13,765 nucleotides of DNA from Deltaproteobacteria bacterium (GTDB lineage Bacteria; Desulfobacterota; GWC2-55-46; DRQE01): NCBI GenBank assembly GCA_030631875.1, contig DAOVKH010000019.1, positions 1 to 13,765 on the forward strand. Direction: 5' to 3'. A program made the translations under genes and the position numbers. Under the pieces are notes generated by a model. That model searched no databases and had not been told where the DNA came from. It saw nothing but the letters and a program-made list of their open reading frames with translations. This document shows positions 1 through 6,860 of the stretch, in pieces (positions within the stretch are counted from its first letter, which is position 1; every line of letters starts with the position of its first letter).

Positions 1-642
1 CTTGCCGTTCTTCTTTCTATTTAAGACAACCTCGGCGACCTCGTCTATATCAAAGGGCTTCTCAGGGATGAGTATAATATCGGCGCCTCCTGCCATGCCG
101 CCGTATACGGCAATCCACCCTGCGTGGCGACCCATCACCTCTACGACCATCACACGGTGGTGGGCTTCGGTCGTAGTGTGAAGCCTGTCGAGGGCTTCTG
201 TAACGATACTTACCGCCGTATCAAAGCCAAATGTAAAGTCCGTACCTGAGAGGTCGTTATCTATCGTCTTTGGTATTCCTATGGTCTTAATGCCTTCTTC
301 GTAAAGCTTCGCGGCGACACCGAGCGTATCGTCGCCGCCGATACAGACGAGCACGTCTATACCGAGCTTCTTTATATTCTCTCTGACACGTTTGATGTCG
401 TCTTTATTCTTATAAGGGTTTGTCCTGGAGGTTCCGAGTATGGTTCCGCCGCGCGGAAGAAGGCCCGCTATATCGCCGACTCCAAGCTCTACTACAGCCG
501 GTTCTTCGAGCGTAAGACCGCGCCAGCCGTCCCTTATGCCGATGAAGGTATGGCCAAGGTCTGTGCCTCGCCTGACGACCGCCCTTATTACGGCATTCAG
601 CCCCGGACAATCTCCGCCGCCTGTCAGTATTGATACCTTCAT
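1..642 (-). CDS. 6-phosphofructokinase, pyrophosphate-type signature (3' end cut by window edge)
   Basis: Phosphorylates fructose 6-phosphate to fructose 1,6-bisphosphate in cytoplasmic glycolysis. The first 214 residues are present; the C-terminus lies outside the window. Seen in sequence: an N-terminal TGGGDCPGLNA loop (residues 7-17), GGDDT at 102-106, PKTIDND at 124-130 with the catalytic Asp at about 128, and the MGR motif at 170-172. In the PFK-A family, Gly at the E. coli 104 position (GGDGS) and Gly at 124 (PGTIDND) mark ATP users, whereas Asp and Lys there mark pyrophosphate users. This protein has D105 and K125, so a PPi-dependent, reversible enzyme is inferred. The ATG at 640-642 is preceded by a purine-rich AAGGAAGGCGG stretch. 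It lies downstream of the histidine kinase gene on the same strand, separated by a tandem repeat. The family call is secure; the phosphoryl donor is inferred from two residues. Confidence 0.93.
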   Translation of the reverse strand, partial: MKVSILTGGGDCPGLNAVIRAVVRRGTDLGHTFIGIRDGWRGLTLEEPAVVELGVGDIAGLLPRGGTILGTSRTNPYKNKDDIKRVRENIKKLGIDVLVCIGGDDTLGVAAKLYEEGIKTIGIPKTIDNDLSGTDFTFGFDTAVSIVTEALDRLHTTTEAHHRVMVVEVMGRHAGWIAVYGGMAGGADIILIPEKPFDIDEVAEVVLNRKKNGK

Positions 643-664
643 CTTTTAAAGTTCCGCCTTCCTT

Positions 665-765
665 ATTAAAGACTCATTGCTTATAGCTCTTCAGTTAAAG
701 ACTCATCGCCTACAGCTCTTCGATTAGAGGCTCATCGCCTACAGCTCTGCGCCTACAGCTCTTCG
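665..765 (-). repeat. 29-bp imperfect tandem repeat, three copies plus a part copy covering the kinase stop codon
   Basis: Units lie at 665-693, 694-722 and 723-751, and a partial copy continues to about 765 inside the last codons of the histidine kinase gene. Neighbouring units match at roughly 24-25 of 29 positions. On the minus strand each unit contains GAAGAGCTGTAG (the Glu-Glu-Leu-stop of the kinase, changed to GCAGAGCTGTAG in the unit nearest the kinase) followed by GCG and ATGAGYCTYTAA, a three-codon open frame. The array therefore appears to have grown from the 3' end of the kinase gene. It fills most of the 110-bp gap in front of the phosphofructokinase start. Function is unknown. 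Confidence 0.8.
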
Positions 766-2180
766 TCGCCCGTTCCCGCAAGGGGAATCGATACGATGAA
801 TGTCGTACCTTGCCCAAGATCGCTCTCAACGGCTATCGTGCCTTCGAAGGATTCGACTATCTCTTTACAGATACTAAGCCCCAGGCCAACGCCTCCGGCC
901 TCGCGCGTCCTTGCCCTATCCACCCTGTAGAAGCGGTCAAATACGTGAGCGATATCCTCGGCCTCTATTCCTATGCCGCTATCCTTGACCTTAAATATGG
1001 CCGTTCCACCGACCTCTTCGACCGTTACCATCACATCACCTCCGCTGGGAGTATACTTAATGGCATTGTCTATGAAGTTGAATACGACCTGGCCGAAGCG
1101 CACCGGATCGGCTATGACAAGTATAGACCTATCGGCCGAGATAGCAAGTTTTACGTCCTTATCCGATGCGAGCTTCTTAAAGCTATAGTAGCGCTGTGTG
1201 GCGACCTCGGCTACATCGACGACCGTCATTGTAGCGGCCGTACTCTCGACGTCGGCTCTTGCCAGAGTAAGAAGGTTTTTGACTATATAGCTCATGCGGT
1301 CTATCTCTTCGAGCGTACTGGTGAGAACATCACGCATCTCACCGGTATCAGACTCACCGCGCAAGGCTATCTCTATCTCACCCTTCATGACGGTAAGCGG
1401 GGTCTTAAGTTCGTGCGAAGCGTCACCTGTGAATTGCTTTATCTGGCTGAACGACCCCTCAAGGCGAGCTATCATGTCGTTGAATGTAGCCGAAAGCCTA
1501 CCTATCTCATCATCCGGCCCAAGCACATTGAGACGCTTATCGAGGCTCTCAACACTCATCTTCCTGACCATCCTCGTTATATCCGAGACGGGTTTAAGAG
1601 CCTTTCTTGCCAAGAACCACCCGATACAACCCGATATAAGAACTGAGCCGAATATACCGAATATGAAGAAGTATATCATGTAGCGAGATATCTCCTTCAT
1701 ACCCTCAAGAGAACTGCCGACCTGTATTATACCTACGAGTCCAAAATCACGAAGTATGACGGGCTTTGTGAATAGACGTATCGGATACATGCCAAAGGGT
1801 TTTATATTCTCGTAGGTATCTTCGCCAAGGAGGGCGTTCTTATAGGCCTTGTCGGTCAGGAGCAGGTCAAAGTCCCCAAGCGTAGAACTCGTGGCAACGG
1901 CTACACCCATCGGGTCTAAGACCTGAATATACTTATCGCCCGTCTTTATGCCAAAGAAACGCTCGAGTATTACATCGAAGTCCTTGGGGAGGCTTAATTG
2001 CCCCGGAGGCCTTACTATGGAGTGAGACATCTGTGCGGCTACGGAGCTTATCTTTACGTCAATGCGATCGACGTAAACCTTTGAGAGCGCATAGAAAAAG
2101 GCGGCCGAGAAGAGTACGAGACTTATCGTAAGAAGTGTTACGTACCATGCCGTGAGTTTAGCGCGAACGGAAAAATTCAT
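753..2180 (-). CDS. Two-transmembrane sensor histidine kinase, HAMP/HisKA/HATPase_c
   Basis: Inner-membrane sensor of a two-component system, 475 residues. Seen in order: transmembrane segment about 11-33, an extracytoplasmic sensor region about 34-167, a second transmembrane segment about 168-190, HAMP linker about 190-243, dimerisation/phosphoacceptor domain with the H-box around His256 (DASHELKTPL), and an ATPase domain with the N-box (NFIDNAIKY, 368-376), G1 (DSGIGIE, 400-406), F-box (DRFYR, 415-419) and G2 (GVGLGLSI, 430-437). The architecture resembles CusS-type metal or envelope-stress sensors, but the ligand cannot be read from the sequence. No response regulator lies on either side (a PgaB-like gene upstream, phosphofructokinase downstream), so its partner is elsewhere. 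The ATG at 2178-2180 has a GAGGGG stretch about 13 bases upstream. All catalytic motifs look intact. Confidence 0.95.
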   Translation of the reverse strand: MNFSVRAKLTAWYVTLLTISLVLFSAAFFYALSKVYVDRIDVKISSVAAQMSHSIVRPPGQLSLPKDFDVILERFFGIKTGDKYIQVLDPMGVAVATSSTLGDFDLLLTDKAYKNALLGEDTYENIKPFGMYPIRLFTKPVILRDFGLVGIIQVGSSLEGMKEISRYMIYFFIFGIFGSVLISGCIGWFLARKALKPVSDITRMVRKMSVESLDKRLNVLGPDDEIGRLSATFNDMIARLEGSFSQIKQFTGDASHELKTPLTVMKGEIEIALRGESDTGEMRDVLTSTLEEIDRMSYIVKNLLTLARADVESTAATMTVVDVAEVATQRYYSFKKLASDKDVKLAISADRSILVIADPVRFGQVVFNFIDNAIKYTPSGGDVMVTVEEVGGTAIFKVKDSGIGIEAEDIAHVFDRFYRVDRARTREAGGVGLGLSICKEIVESFEGTIAVESDLGQGTTFIVSIPLAGTGDEEL

Positions 2181-2203
2181 ATTAAACGAAGTACCCCTCT
2201 GTC

Positions 2204-2231
2204 ATTATATCACCACACCAGCTATATACAA
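2204..2231 (-). promoter_or_regulatory. Candidate sigma70-type promoter for the histidine kinase gene (extended -10)
   Basis: In the 61-base gap between the PgaB-like gene and the kinase gene, the minus strand reads TGATATAAT (2212 to 2204), a perfect -10 hexamer with the TGN extension. A poor -35 match, TTGTAT, lies 16 bases upstream (2231-2226). The predicted start near 2197 leaves a leader of only about 17 bases. This suggests the kinase can be transcribed separately from radA and the PgaB-like gene. Not tested. Confidence 0.45.
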
Positions 2232-2241
2232 CCTCGCAACC

Positions 2242-3783
2242 TTACCTGAACGTATCGGAGCCGGCCTTGAGGTTAAGCGTCTTAAGAGGAAAGCTCGACC
2301 TGTAGGGCACGAGTGCTACACTCACAGGGGCCTTTCCACGAACGCGCCTTATGAGCCTTACTACCTCGCCGCTTGGAAGCTCTTTGCCTGTCTGCCAATC
2401 GATGGTCTGAAGTTTTATCAAGACCTTACTCGGATCTCCTACGATATCGACGGCCTCGTCGACCATCTCTCCTATTATAACAGCAATCTCGCGCGGATCT
2501 TTACCGAGCTCGTCTCCCATCTGGCGGTGATAAGCCATGATGGAGTAGTAATCAAAGCCCGACTCAACGGCCTTTGAGAGGTCTTGCGAGAACCACGCAA
2601 GAGCCGACGGAGGATTTAAGACACTCTCGTACATAAAGTTTATGGCGAACTTAACCTCCGGGTTTCTCTTCCTTACCGCACGCTTTAATTCATCGGCAAC
2701 ACTCAGAAGACGCCTGTTCTTCCAAGATACCCACTCCCAAAAGAGAGGGGTGTAGCCAACGTACTCGGAGTCATCACTGCGTATATAAAGGGACTCCGGG
2801 GCTTTAAAGGCATTGAAGGATGCCTTACTGAAGCCCTCTGTATGCTTTAATACCAAGTCGTCCTGAAAGAGTATGCCGTCTATCGGATACTTAGCCAAGT
2901 CTTCGTAGAGCTTCACCAGATGGCTAACGGCCTTCTTATTCAATACGTCCAAGCCCTTGCACCTCTGAAATTCCTTCAACTCCAAGTCGTAACCCTTACA
3001 GGCAATATCCTTCCTGCCCTCAAGGCCGTAATCGGCATAGCGCGTAGTCATCCACGCGAATACCTTTAACCCCTTCTTATGAGATTCCCTTAGAATAAAG
3101 GCGAGTATATCCTCTACTACAGGAGCATGCGCTGTCTTAAAGTATACGCCGGCCTTGGTCTTTTCGGCCTTCTTCAAATCGACAAACCTATGCGGACGGT
3201 CTCCTCTATTATGAAATACTCGCACTATGATGGTATCGACCCCTGAAGAGCTTATCTTCGCTATCTCTTCTCTTACCTCTGCCTTGCTCTGCCCCTCAAA
3301 GATAAGTACCTGAACGCCACGCATGGCCTCCTCGGTAGATTCTTGAAGCCTTACGCTCTTAAGCCCCTTTGGCACGACCGTTCGAGAATGCGCACTACCT
3401 TCGGAGGTAGCCTTCTTGAGGGCAACTTTACCGCGCGCCTTAAACTTACGATTAGAGGCCGTAGCGATAAACCCTTCGAGTGAGTAGCGAGCCTTTCCGT
3501 AAAGCCCTGCCTTTAAGTACGACTCGCCCATAAGAAGGCGAGCTTCTTCTGTAAGTGGGCTATCCGGAAAACTACTTTGAAAACGGTTAAACTCGAGTGC
3601 CGCGCGCCTTGGGTCGCTATCCAATAAAAATTTAGCGTAATTGAATTGCCCCTGCTCATTAACCGCGCCGAGTGTGCGTTCGGTACTCTTAACCTCTGCC
3701 GCCGTGGCAGGCGACATAGAAAGACTTGCCATAACGAATACCAACAGAGCGACATATAAAAACCATCTACTTGAAGAAAACAT
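2242..3783 (-). CDS. Secreted TPR plus PgaB C-terminal-type glycoside hydrolase (GHL13/GH153-like) protein
   Basis: 513 residues. The N-terminus has a basic start, a hydrophobic core (about 8-23) and a likely signal-peptidase site after ATAA (near 29), so export to the periplasm is inferred. Residues about 45-125 look like one or two TPR-type helical hairpins. Residues about 155-500 resemble the C-terminal domain of PgaB, which acts on poly-beta-1,6-N-acetylglucosamine: YFKTAHAPVVEDI (214-226), KVFAWM (240-245), DGILFQDD (302-309, matching the family acidic motif DGILFHDD), WFSQDL (397-402), YYSIMAY (412-418) and LQTIDW (458-463). The CE4 deacetylase domain of true PgaB is absent, and no pgaA/C/D homologue is nearby, so the substrate is unknown. 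The start at 3783 has an AAAGGAGG ribosome site 7 bases upstream and overlaps the 3' end of radA by 17 bases, so the two are probably co-transcribed. Confidence 0.8.
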   Translation of the reverse strand: MFSSSRWFLYVALLVFVMASLSMSPATAAEVKSTERTLGAVNEQGQFNYAKFLLDSDPRRAALEFNRFQSSFPDSPLTEEARLLMGESYLKAGLYGKARYSLEGFIATASNRKFKARGKVALKKATSEGSAHSRTVVPKGLKSVRLQESTEEAMRGVQVLIFEGQSKAEVREEIAKISSSGVDTIIVRVFHNRGDRPHRFVDLKKAEKTKAGVYFKTAHAPVVEDILAFILRESHKKGLKVFAWMTTRYADYGLEGRKDIACKGYDLELKEFQRCKGLDVLNKKAVSHLVKLYEDLAKYPIDGILFQDDLVLKHTEGFSKASFNAFKAPESLYIRSDDSEYVGYTPLFWEWVSWKNRRLLSVADELKRAVRKRNPEVKFAINFMYESVLNPPSALAWFSQDLSKAVESGFDYYSIMAYHRQMGDELGKDPREIAVIIGEMVDEAVDIVGDPSKVLIKLQTIDWQTGKELPSGEVVRLIRRVRGKAPVSVALVPYRSSFPLKTLNLKAGSDTFR

Positions 3784-5140
3784 CCAAAGCCTCCTTTACC
3801 GTGCTGACATCTATGAGTTTAATCCCCACCGCCTTACTGCTGATTCCTTTGAGGTTGCCCCTTGGAAGTATGGCGCGTTTGAAGCCGAGCTTTGCCGCCT
3901 CCTTAAGGCGCGCCTCCGGCTGAGTAACACCTCTAATCTCTCCGGCCAGCCCCACCTCGCCGAATATTACCGTACCGGCACTTACGGCCTTATCCATAAA
4001 GTTAGAAGAAAGGGCGGCTATAATCGCCAAGTCAGAGGCCGGTTCGTCTATCTTCATACCGCCTGATACCTTTACGAATATATCGTGGCTCGCAAGCGTA
4101 ATGCCGGCCTTCTTCTCAAGTATCGCCGCCAGGAGTAAGACCTTATTATAATCTACGCCAACGACGGTTCTTCTGGGCACACCGAATAGAGCCGGAGCAA
4201 CCAAGGCCTGAATCTCTACGAGTACGGTTCTCGTACCTTCAAGGCTCGCGACCACGGAAGAGCCGGATGCCCCTTCGGGGCGTTCGGCCAGGAAGACCTC
4301 CGAGGGGTTTTCGACCTCTACCAACCCTTCGGTCTTCATCTCAAATACTCCAATCTCCATGACAGAGCCGAAGCGGTTCTTTACGGCTCTCAAGACCCGA
4401 TATATATGCCCGGATTCGCCTTCAAAGTAAAGTACGGTATCGACCATATGTTCGAGTATTTTAGGGCCTGCGATATTGCCGTCCTTTGTGACGTGGCCGA
4501 CTAAGAATATTGGTATATTAAGGGATTTTGCTACGGATATCAGACGACAGCTTATCTCGCGAACTTGAGCGACACTGCCCGGGGCGGCCTCAACGGTATC
4601 ACTATAAAAGGTCTGCACCGAGTCGAATACAACGACCTCAGGGCGAAGCTCTTCGACCTTATCGGCGATACGCTCTACGCTAGTCTCGGCCCAGACCTTA
4701 AGACCTTTATTTACAACACCCAGACGCTCGGCTCTGAGGCGTATCTGAGCAACCGACTCTTCGCCGGTTACGTAGAGCACACTATGGCCTCTACCTGCAA
4801 ATGCACCGAGAGATTGAAGCAGTAATGTGGATTTGCCTATGCCCGGGTCTCCGCCGACGAGTATGGCGGAGCCTTTGACCATACCACCGCCAAGCACTCT
4901 ATCGAACTCGCCCGTACCGGTCTTAACCCTGTCTTCTTCTGCCAAACCACCCTTGGTTTCGGTTATATCCACAGGCAAGCTGTCGGCAGAGCCCATACGA
5001 ATGAGCGCTTTACCTTGGGTACGCACACTTCGCTCTTCGACCAAGCTCTCCCACTCCAGACACTCAGGACATCTTCCAAGCCACTTAGGTGCCGAGTAAC
5101 CACATAGTCTGCACGTATATAGGGTCTTGACCTTGGCCAT
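3767..5140 (-). CDS. radA: DNA repair protein RadA (RadA/Sms)
   Basis: RecA-like ATPase that helps process recombination intermediates and drives branch migration during DNA repair. It is 457 residues from the chosen ATG at 5138-5140, the usual family length. Seen: a four-cysteine zinc finger (C10, C13, C24, C27), Walker A GGDPGIGKST (97-106), Walker B around VVVFDS (169-174), the RadA-specific KNRFG motif (254-258), and a C-terminal Lon-like domain (EPASDLAI near 366, then GEVGLAGEIR at 394-403). The frame stays open to a TTG at 5206, but the extra 22 residues are not typical of RadA, whereas MAKVKTLYTC is the standard N-terminus. An inverted repeat at 5163-5180 lies just upstream. The gene overlaps the PgaB-like gene downstream. 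Family identity is very secure. Confidence 0.97.
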   Translation of the reverse strand: MAKVKTLYTCRLCGYSAPKWLGRCPECLEWESLVEERSVRTQGKALIRMGSADSLPVDITETKGGLAEEDRVKTGTGEFDRVLGGGMVKGSAILVGGDPGIGKSTLLLQSLGAFAGRGHSVLYVTGEESVAQIRLRAERLGVVNKGLKVWAETSVERIADKVEELRPEVVVFDSVQTFYSDTVEAAPGSVAQVREISCRLISVAKSLNIPIFLVGHVTKDGNIAGPKILEHMVDTVLYFEGESGHIYRVLRAVKNRFGSVMEIGVFEMKTEGLVEVENPSEVFLAERPEGASGSSVVASLEGTRTVLVEIQALVAPALFGVPRRTVVGVDYNKVLLLAAILEKKAGITLASHDIFVKVSGGMKIDEPASDLAIIAALSSNFMDKAVSAGTVIFGEVGLAGEIRGVTQPEARLKEAAKLGFKRAILPRGNLKGISSKAVGIKLIDVSTVKEALDVFFK

Positions 5141-5162
5141 ATTAAAGAATATTCCTCTTGCC

Positions 5163-5180
5163 TGAGCTAAAATAAGCTCA
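5163..5180. promoter_or_regulatory. Perfect inverted repeat in front of radA, possible operator
   Basis: TGAGCT, six bases (AAAATA), then AGCTCA: six-base arms with exact complementarity, 23 bases upstream of the radA ATG. It lies in the AT-rich divergent region and could be a repressor site or a weak leader hairpin. It does not match the LexA boxes I know (CTGT-N8-ACAG or the Gram-positive type), so I do not assign a regulator. Confidence 0.35.
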
Positions 5181-5199
5181 ATTAAAAAAAGCTTTCTAT

Positions 5200-5227
5200 T
5201 TGACAAATATGTGGATTTTGTTATGAT
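5200..5227 (+). promoter_or_regulatory. Sigma70-type promoter for the HEAT/HD-GYP pair
   Basis: TTGACA (5200-5205), a 16-base spacer, then TATGAT (5222-5227). The -35 is a perfect match to consensus and the -10 matches five of six positions. The predicted start near 5234 gives a leader of about 33 bases before the ATG at 5267. This is the best promoter match in the window. The -35 lies in the upstream region of the divergent radA gene, so the two transcription units could interfere. Confidence 0.65.
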
Positions 5228-5266
5228 GAAAAAGTGAAATTACTATAAAAAAACAAATGGATACCT

Positions 5267-6859
5267 ATGAGTGACGCTCACTTAGACATATTACTTGAAC
5301 TAAATAAGGCTGTCAAGACACTTAACTTCTACCCAAAGGGACACCCAAACCTTGAGTCGATTACAGAGGATTGCTTTGCGCTCATCAAGGACGCGCTTAA
5401 TGAGACACCTGAGTTCCAGTGGCGCATAGATAAAAAAGGTATCTACCACGAAGATATACCCATAGGTGGCAATAACCAGGCAATCATCAAACTCGCCAAA
5501 CAACTCTTCTTAAAGAAGGTTCGCGTACTTACATTCAACCCTGAGATAACGATAGATGACCTCAGGACATTCCTTCACATACTCTTTATAGCCCCGGAAG
5601 ATGTCTTTGCCGAAGGCGGAGTGGCCAAAATACTTACGAACGATAAAGTACGTGGTATACTCTTAAATGAGATGAGCTACGACGAGATGGAGGAGGTCGA
5701 GGAGGAAGACGCCGAGGAAGAAGAGGAAGAACCTGAAGAGGAAGAAGAGACAGAGGAGGAAGAACCTGAAGAGGAAGAAGACGAACTCTCAGTCATGCTA
5801 AGGAGTATCGACGACGAAAAAGACACCCTCTTCTATAAAGACCTGGCAATAAGGATAACCGAACTCGTAGAGGCAAGGCAGATAGACGGAGACTTTGACT
5901 CAACCTTCCGCGCGCTTGCGGTCTTACTTAGGCACACCGCTGCTAACTTTAAGGCAGATAACGAGCTTAAGGTAAAGGCCGGCGAAACACTCGTAAGGTT
6001 GCTCACTAAGGATACGATACTCTATATAATAGATCGCCTCACCAACAGGGACGAATCCGAGGTGACTATCATACATCACCTCTTAGTAGGCTCCGGTGGA
6101 GATGCCGCAGGCCTTCTCCTCGACGCTCTGGTCGATACCGACGATGCCAATAAGAGGCGCGCCATATTTAACGAAGCCCTCTCATTCGGAGACAAATTGC
6201 GTCCAATGATAGAGAATAAGCTCGCTAAGGATGAGCGATGGTTCGTTAAGAGACAGATGATAACACTCCTTGGTGCCCTTGGCGGAGCACCTTCGCTTGA
6301 AATCATAGCAAGGGAGTACGGAAATGAGGACTTACGAGTAAAAAAAGAAGTAATGAAGGTCCTCGCCACCGTGCCGTCGAGCAGGGCCTCTGAGGTACTC
6401 ATGGACGCCCTTGGTAGCGAAGACCACGGAATAAAAGGACAGGCCATAATATCGCTTGGTATATTAAAGGATACTTCGGCTGTAAAATCGCTCGGAGAGA
6501 TAGTTACCATGAAGGATCGCTTCTCCGAGAATATTGAAATAAGAAAAGAAGCCATAAAGGCTCTCGGCATAATCAAGTCAGATGAAGGTGTCGAGTATCT
6601 CACAAAGATACTAAGACAGAAGAAGGGTTGGTTCGCCAAGGGTACGAGCGATGAACTTCGTATATTAGCGGTAACCGTACTCGGTAAAATTGGCGGTACG
6701 GACGCCATTAAAGCAATAGAGGCGGCATACAAGGGCTCTAAGGGGCATCTCCACAGCACTTGCAAAAGAATACTCGACCCCCTTAAAGCCGAGACCGAAG
6801 CAGAGAAGAGCGATGATAATAATAACGGCGGAAACGACACGATAGGACAGGAACAATAA
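5267..6859 (+). CDS. HEAT-repeat protein with YPxGHP N-terminal domain and poly-glutamate linker
   Basis: 530 residues, no signal peptide or membrane segment, so cytoplasmic. Residues 1-135 form a globular domain with YPKGHP (22-27), ETP (46-48), YHEDIP (60-65) and LTFNPEITIDDLRTFLHIL (88-106). All of these positions have counterparts in the N-terminus of the next gene product. Residues about 139-173 are almost entirely glutamate, an acidic and probably flexible linker. Residues about 185-505 are helical repeats with HEAT-like features (for example AIISLGILKDTSAVKSLGEI at 393-412). The tail (506-530) is polar and probably disordered. No catalytic motif is seen; a scaffold or partner-binding role for the downstream HD-GYP protein is inferred. 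The Shine-Dalgarno sequence before the ATG is weak (GGAT). The stop is one base before the next start, which implies translational coupling. Confidence 0.85.
   Translation: MSDAHLDILLELNKAVKTLNFYPKGHPNLESITEDCFALIKDALNETPEFQWRIDKKGIYHEDIPIGGNNQAIIKLAKQLFLKKVRVLTFNPEITIDDLRTFLHILFIAPEDVFAEGGVAKILTNDKVRGILLNEMSYDEMEEVEEEDAEEEEEEPEEEEETEEEEPEEEEDELSVMLRSIDDEKDTLFYKDLAIRITELVEARQIDGDFDSTFRALAVLLRHTAANFKADNELKVKAGETLVRLLTKDTILYIIDRLTNRDESEVTIIHHLLVGSGGDAAGLLLDALVDTDDANKRRAIFNEALSFGDKLRPMIENKLAKDERWFVKRQMITLLGALGGAPSLEIIAREYGNEDLRVKKEVMKVLATVPSSRASEVLMDALGSEDHGIKGQAIISLGILKDTSAVKSLGEIVTMKDRFSENIEIRKEAIKALGIIKSDEGVEYLTKILRQKKGWFAKGTSDELRILAVTVLGKIGGTDAIKAIEAAYKGSKGHLHSTCKRILDPLKAETEAEKSDDNNNGGNDTIGQEQ
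5723..5788 (+). repeat. 33-bp in-frame tandem duplication within a polypurine tract
   Basis: The same 26 bases occur at 5723-5748 and 5756-5781, an exact 33-base offset, so the duplication adds 11 codons without breaking the frame. It lies in a purine-rich stretch (about 5680-5785) encoding the poly-Glu linker (EEEPEEEE occurs twice). Such tracts change length by slippage. Confidence 0.8.
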
Positions 6860-6860
6860 T

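Noticed and set aside
665..765. CRISPR array
   Set aside because: The 29-bp units abut directly, with no unique spacers between them, and no cas gene is near.
810..1646. 278-codon open frame on the plus strand opposite the histidine kinase
   Set aside because: It lies wholly antisense to a kinase with every catalytic motif intact, has no recognisable domain, and arises because the kinase avoids the codons that would make stops on the other strand.
2152..2577. 141-codon plus-strand frame opposite the PgaB-like gene
   Set aside because: Antisense shadow with low-complexity translation, no ribosome site, and overlap with the end of a conserved domain.
5141..5206. TTG start that would extend RadA by 22 residues
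   Set aside because: The added residues are not typical of RadA; the ATG at 5140 gives the standard N-terminus and the usual length.
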